A stretch of DNA of 64,000 nucleotides, from the NCBI RefSeq assembly GCF_016908595.1, contig NZ_JAFBEC010000008.1, positions 186,001 through 250,000 on the forward strand, read 5' to 3'. Below are positions 60,842-64,000 of the stretch, piece after piece. This DNA is from Geomicrobium sediminis (lineage in GTDB: Bacteria; Bacillota; Bacilli; Bacillales; Marinococcaceae). The position numbers were made by a program, and so were the translations under genes. Within the stretch, counting starts at the first letter, position 1; every line of letters begins with the position of its first letter. The notes below the pieces were generated by a model. It had not been told where the DNA came from. It did not search any database and was given only the letters and a program-made list of their open reading frames with translations.

Positions 60842-61276
60842 TTGTCTGCACACGAAGAAAACTGTGTATTTTGTAAAATCATTGCAGGAGACATCCCATC
60901 AACAAAAGTATACGAAGATGAAAATTGTGTGGCATTTTTTGATATTAGCCAAGTAACGAAAGGTCACACGCTCCTCATTCCAAAAACGCACGAAGAAAAC
61001 ATCTTCGAGTTACAAGAAGAAACGGCTGCAGCACTCATGAAAAACGCACCTAAAATTGCCAGAGCGTTAAAAGAACAATTTGGCAGTGTCGGTATGAACC
61101 TCGTCAACAATAATGGTGAAGCTGCCTCTCAAACGGTATTTCACTATCACCTTCATTTCATCCCACGTTACGGTGATGATGAAATTTATTCGAACTGGGA
61201 TCAAAACCAAGGTGACAAATTAAGCACAGACGACATGCAAAAAATCGCAGCGCAATTACAAACACGACTGGCGTAA
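60842..61276 (+). CDS. hit: HIT family nucleotide hydrolase
   Basis: A 144-residue histidine-triad protein with zinc-type cysteines CVFCKI near the N-terminus and the catalytic HYHLHFIPRY. HIT proteins hydrolyse AMP-linked substrates. The start is the TTG at 60842, with AAAGGAGG upstream; a TATAGT -10 lies before it. It is divergent from ecsA and followed by serC. Confidence 0.95.
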   Translation: MSAHEENCVFCKIIAGDIPSTKVYEDENCVAFFDISQVTKGHTLLIPKTHEENIFELQEETAAALMKNAPKIARALKEQFGSVGMNLVNNNGEAASQTVFHYHLHFIPRYGDDEIYSNWDQNQGDKLSTDDMQKIAAQLQTRLA

Positions 61277-61280
61277 TTGA

Positions 61281-61306
61281 TTAAGAAGGGTGACCACCCT
61301 TCTTAA
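61281..61306 (+). repeat. perfect inverted repeat between hit and serC
   Basis: TTAAGAAGGGTG and CACCCTTCTTAA are separated by two bases. There is no T run (CTCAATGG follows), so it may slow RNA polymerase or protect mRNA ends between hit and serC more than terminate. Confidence 0.75.
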
Positions 61307-61327
61307 CTCAATGGAAGGAGAATGAAT

Positions 61328-62434
61328 ATGCCTAGAGAAAGAATACATAATTTCAATGCTGGACCTGCCGCTCTACCTGAATCGGTTTTACGAGTGGCTC
61401 AAGATGAGCTACTGAATTATAAACAAACAGGCATGTCCATTATGGAACATAGCCATCGCGGGAACAGTTACGAGCAAGTGCATGAAGAAGCAAAGACGCT
61501 TATTAAAGAGCTTATGAATATTGACGATCGTTATGAAGTTCTTTTTTTACAAGGTGGTGCTAGTCATCAGTTTGCGATGATTCCATACAACTTTTTAAAG
61601 CGTGGCACGAGAGCGAACTACGTTTTAACCGGTTCATGGTCAGAGAAAGCTAAAAAAGAAGCAAATTATATCGGGCAAACGTATAGTGGTGCTTCGTCTA
61701 AAGCCGATCATTACACTTACATTCCAGCTTTTGATACGATTAAGACGAGTAAAGATGACGCTTATGTTCATTTGACGTCTAATAATACGATTTACGGAAC
61801 AGCCTGGAAAGATTATGAGCCTCTTAAAGAGTGGAATGCCCCAGTTTTTGCAGATATGAGTAGTGACATCTTCAGTCGTCCAATTCCGGTTGATCATTTT
61901 GACTTGATTTACGCAGGAGCTCAAAAAAACCTTGGACCGTCTGGTGTTACGGTTGTAATCGTTAAACGCGACTTAGTCGAGCGCTTTACAGAACATGCGG
62001 AACAACTTCCAGCGATTATGCGTTATCAAACACATATAGAAGGAAACTCGTTGTATAACACCCCTCCGACGTTTGCGATCTACATGATGAAAACTGTATT
62101 AACTTGGATCAAAGAACAAGGTGGCCTTGAAGAAATGAAACGTCGCAACGAGCAGAAAGCTGCGCTTCTTTATCATGCGATTGACGAGAGTAACGGGTTT
62201 TATAAAGGACATAGTGACAACGCGTCTCGTTCATTAATGAACGTCACATGGATGTTACCGACTGAAGAGTTAACAAAGCAGTTTTTGACAGAAGCTTCTG
62301 AAAAGCTCTTTAGCGGATTAAATGGGCACCGCTCTGTAGGAGGAGTACGAGCTTCGATTTACAATGCTGTCCCTATGGAATCTTGTGAAGTTTTACAAAA
62401 TTTCATGGACGAATTTGCGAAAAAGCACCGATAA
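61328..62434 (+). CDS. serC: phosphoserine aminotransferase
   Basis: PLP enzyme of serine synthesis, 368 residues. It has the N-terminal FNAGPAALPESVLRVAQDEL, SIMEHSHRG, LFLQGGASHQFAM, the PLP Lys in LIYAGAQKNLGPSGVTVVIV and the C-terminal GHRSVGGVRASIYNAVP. I chose the ATG at 61328, seven bases after AAGGAG; the ATG at 61322 is too close. Confidence 0.96.
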   Translation: MPRERIHNFNAGPAALPESVLRVAQDELLNYKQTGMSIMEHSHRGNSYEQVHEEAKTLIKELMNIDDRYEVLFLQGGASHQFAMIPYNFLKRGTRANYVLTGSWSEKAKKEANYIGQTYSGASSKADHYTYIPAFDTIKTSKDDAYVHLTSNNTIYGTAWKDYEPLKEWNAPVFADMSSDIFSRPIPVDHFDLIYAGAQKNLGPSGVTVVIVKRDLVERFTEHAEQLPAIMRYQTHIEGNSLYNTPPTFAIYMMKTVLTWIKEQGGLEEMKRRNEQKAALLYHAIDESNGFYKGHSDNASRSLMNVTWMLPTEELTKQFLTEASEKLFSGLNGHRSVGGVRASIYNAVPMESCEVLQNFMDEFAKKHR

Positions 62435-62450
62435 AACAGAAATATCTAAA

Positions 62451-62491
62451 GAAAACCACAATGAATTTCAAAGACATTGTGGTTTTCTCTT
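62451..62491 (+). terminator. terminator of serC
   Basis: GAAAACCACAATG and CATTGTGGTTTTC form a 13-bp stem with an 11-base loop, followed by TCTTCC. Confidence 0.82.
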
Positions 62492-62598
62492 CCATTTTAA
62501 ATACTTTTTACCTATACTAAAGCTAAGACATCTTTTTACAATATTTATAAAAACTTCTGAATCGTGTAGTGAAATGACACAAATTGTGGAGGACTGTT

Positions 62599-63159
62599 AT
62601 GGACCAGGCTAGAAAAGATTGGGAACAATCGCTCGCTTTTAAGCATCGTCTTGCGTATTTGAGCAAAGCACTTTGGAAGTCAGTTGAGAAAGACTGGCAA
62701 CGATGGCTACAACCCCACGGGTTAAACATTAATGAACATCAAATTCTTTGGATTACTTATCAATTCGGCTCACCTGTATTATCTGAAATTGCTAAATATG
62801 GTGTAATGCACGTTTCAACAGCGTACAATTTTTCGAAAAAGTTAGAAGAAAGAAACTTAATTGTTATGGGGAAGCAAGAAGAAGACCGTAGACATACTTA
62901 TGTTCAATTAACTGAACAAGGCAAGTCTCTGTTCTTAAAGACGATGGAATCCTTTTCATCTGAATCGCATGATACGCTCCAAAGCACACTTCCACTGAAG
63001 AGTTTATATGGTAAATACCCAGAGTTCTCTGAAGTGGCTACTGTTGTCCGCCATATTTACGGTGAAGATTTCACAGATCAATTTAACACACTTACACTTG
63101 AAGAAGAGCCTACGCCTCTCATATCTGCAAGCTCTTCTCCACGTATAGCGCCTCAATGA
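62599..63159 (+). CDS. scoC: MarR family transition-state regulator ScoC (Hpr)
   Basis: A 186-residue regulator with the Hpr-type winged helix (LAYLSKALWKSVEKDWQRWL, LNINEHQILWITYQFG, SEIAKYGVMHVSTAYNFSKK, RRHTYVQLTEQG). ScoC represses extracellular proteases, peptide transport and sporulation genes in exponential phase. The start is the ATG at 62599, six bases after GGAGG; codons in frame to 62584 have no ribosome site. It lies in the ecs-hit-scoC neighbourhood known from B. subtilis. Confidence 0.92.
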   Translation: MDQARKDWEQSLAFKHRLAYLSKALWKSVEKDWQRWLQPHGLNINEHQILWITYQFGSPVLSEIAKYGVMHVSTAYNFSKKLEERNLIVMGKQEEDRRHTYVQLTEQGKSLFLKTMESFSSESHDTLQSTLPLKSLYGKYPEFSEVATVVRHIYGEDFTDQFNTLTLEEEPTPLISASSSPRIAPQ

Positions 63160-63176
63160 CATTGAGGCGTTTTTTT
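63149..63176. terminator. terminator of scoC overlapping its stop codon
   Basis: CGCCTCAA and TTGAGGCG form an 8-bp stem around TGACA, followed by seven Ts. The loop contains the scoC stop codon TGA (63157-63159). Confidence 0.9.
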
Positions 63177-63717
63177 AATAATTGCCTCGAATCGTAATTT
63201 GACCGTCTTGAAACGATTCAGCTTGTATAACTAGATCGTTGTCTAATTCAATTTCTGTAAGACGAACATCAATAACACCTTCGTTTGCATTTACATAAAT
63301 CCAGTCTGGGAAGTCAGCCGCCTCATCGACGAGTCGAAGAACTGTACTTGCTGGTAACGATAATGCACCAACTGAAAAGCCATCTTCTATTAAACGGATA
63401 TTGCCGTTCTCCGTTATTTTTGGGATAAATTGAACTTGAATGTCCACATTCATACCGAGTACTTCATACGTACTTCGTAAACGTAATTGACCTTCCTCGC
63501 TATCCAAGGTAAATGGTTCATCAAACTCTGATTCAATGTAGCGATTCACCCGCTCTAAATCTGTTTCTACGGTGAATAGAGGTACAAGTCTATCTTCAAC
63601 CTGTCGTTCTTCTGGGATCGCTTGCTGGTCGGATGATGATGTAAGTAGTAAAACGACAACAAGGAAGCCTCCGATGATGATTGCAAGTAACGCGAAAAAG
63701 GCAATCTTCCATTTCAT
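63175..63717 (-). CDS. DUF2140 (YpmS family) protein
   Basis: A 180-residue protein with one N-terminal membrane helix (WKIAFFALLAIIIGGFLVVV) and an extracytoplasmic DUF2140-type beta domain (NRYIESEFDE, GMNVDIQVQFIPKITENGNI, VSVGALSLPAS-like strand). Function unknown. The start is the ATG at 63717 after GAGGTG. It is convergent with scoC. Confidence 0.78.
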   Translation of the reverse strand: MKWKIAFFALLAIIIGGFLVVVLLLTSSSDQQAIPEERQVEDRLVPLFTVETDLERVNRYIESEFDEPFTLDSEEGQLRLRSTYEVLGMNVDIQVQFIPKITENGNIRLIEDGFSVGALSLPASTVLRLVDEAADFPDWIYVNANEGVIDVRLTEIELDNDLVIQAESFQDGQITIRGNY

Positions 63718-63852
63718 GTATGTGCACCTCATTTCATTGAATTACCCCTTACTTTACACGATTCATAGCAACGAGTCGAAAAAATTGTATTGCTATCTTT
63801 TTTCCTTAAATTTTGGTACAGTTGTTGAAGATAAGGGTTTGGAGGTCTATGG

Positions 63853-64000
63853 ATGGAAGTCATTTTATTTATCTTTTTTGCTGCGGGTTATTTGCTCGTC
63901 ATTAATTCAATGACGAATGCCATGGTCGTTCAAAAAGAAATTGCAGAAGAAAAGATTCCGAGCATATTTACGACCATAAACGTATTAATTATTATTTTAC
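63853..64000 (+). CDS. N-terminus of a small membrane protein, cut by window edge
   Basis: The ATG at 63853 has GGAGG seven bases upstream. The visible 49 codons give a membrane helix MEVILFIFFAAGYLLVINSM, a short polar segment (VVQKEIAEEKIPSIFTT) and the start of a second helix. I do not recognise the family. Confidence 0.65.
   Translation, partial: MEVILFIFFAAGYLLVINSMTNAMVVQKEIAEEKIPSIFTTINVLIIIL

Overview
The window comes from an endospore-forming, low-to-moderate GC Bacillaceae genome, probably an alkaliphilic or halotolerant relative of Bacillus. The evidence is Bacillus-type gene order (iscS-mnmA-recD2, hisS-aspS behind a T-box, relA-apt-recJ, ruvAB-queA-tgt-yajC, safA-pheA-pheB-obg, hemEHY, ecsABC-hit-scoC), sporulation genes (spoVB, safA, a yhcN-type lipoprotein, rsfA, scoC), strong AGGAGG ribosome sites, and many acidic proteins. 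I cannot name the genus. I see no rRNA, tRNA, CRISPR array, insertion sequence or prophage; nearly all of it is core chromosome.

Layout. 1-5,400, minus strand: the alaS operon (T-box, alaS, ireB, ruvX, yrzB-type gene, mltG, start of a methyltransferase-like gene). 5,480-9,600, plus strand: a proline/arginine catabolic cassette (rocR-like sigma-54 activator, rocA, proline dehydrogenase) with a near-perfect -24/-12 promoter and twin palindromes; it sits between two genes that are close neighbours in B. subtilis (yrrI and alaS). 9,570-16,930, minus: AI-2E permease, two very small genes, recD2, TPR protein, mnmA, iscS, cymR. 17,100-20,340: rarA, rsfA, tnrA, 6S RNA (minus strand) and a 95-residue orphan. 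20,347-33,360, minus: aspS, hisS with T-box, dtd, relA, apt, recJ, lapA-like gene, cation exporter, secF and secD as separate genes, comN. 33,400-36,240: spoVB, a DUF421 protein and a TIGR04086 protein. 36,290-46,122, minus: yajC, tgt, queA, DUF2905, ruvB, ruvA, yebC-type gene, yhcN-type lipoprotein, safA, pheA, pheB, obg. 46,123-46,290: a short junction with three copies of a GGGGACTGTCCCC palindrome. 46,291-64,000: hemY, hemH, hemE, two tandem chemoreceptors, pbpF, an orphan liaF-like gene, an M20 amidohydrolase, ecsC-B-A, hit, serC, scoC, a DUF2140 protein and the start of a membrane protein.

The genes form clear working groups: tRNA charging and editing (alaS, aspS, hisS, dtd, mnmA with its sulfur donor iscS, tgt/queA), repair and recombination (recD2, rarA, recJ, ruvAB, ruvX), nitrogen and sulfur control (rocR, tnrA, cymR), the stringent response and purine salvage (relA, apt), Sec export (secD, secF, yajC), the coproporphyrin branch of haem synthesis (hemE, hemH, hemY), and envelope or sporulation functions.

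The most notable non-coding features are the rocA control region, where two 14-bp palindromes 22 bp apart form both arms of the rocR terminator; a clear 6S RNA with its own promoter and terminator; the obg/hemY junction, where obg has no spo0B upstream and a palindromic repeat covers its -35 region; and a tandem chemoreceptor pair whose second member has a degraded signalling tip. I did not find a convincing undescribed system; these are the best leads. All functional names rest on reading the protein sequences by eye, without database searches.
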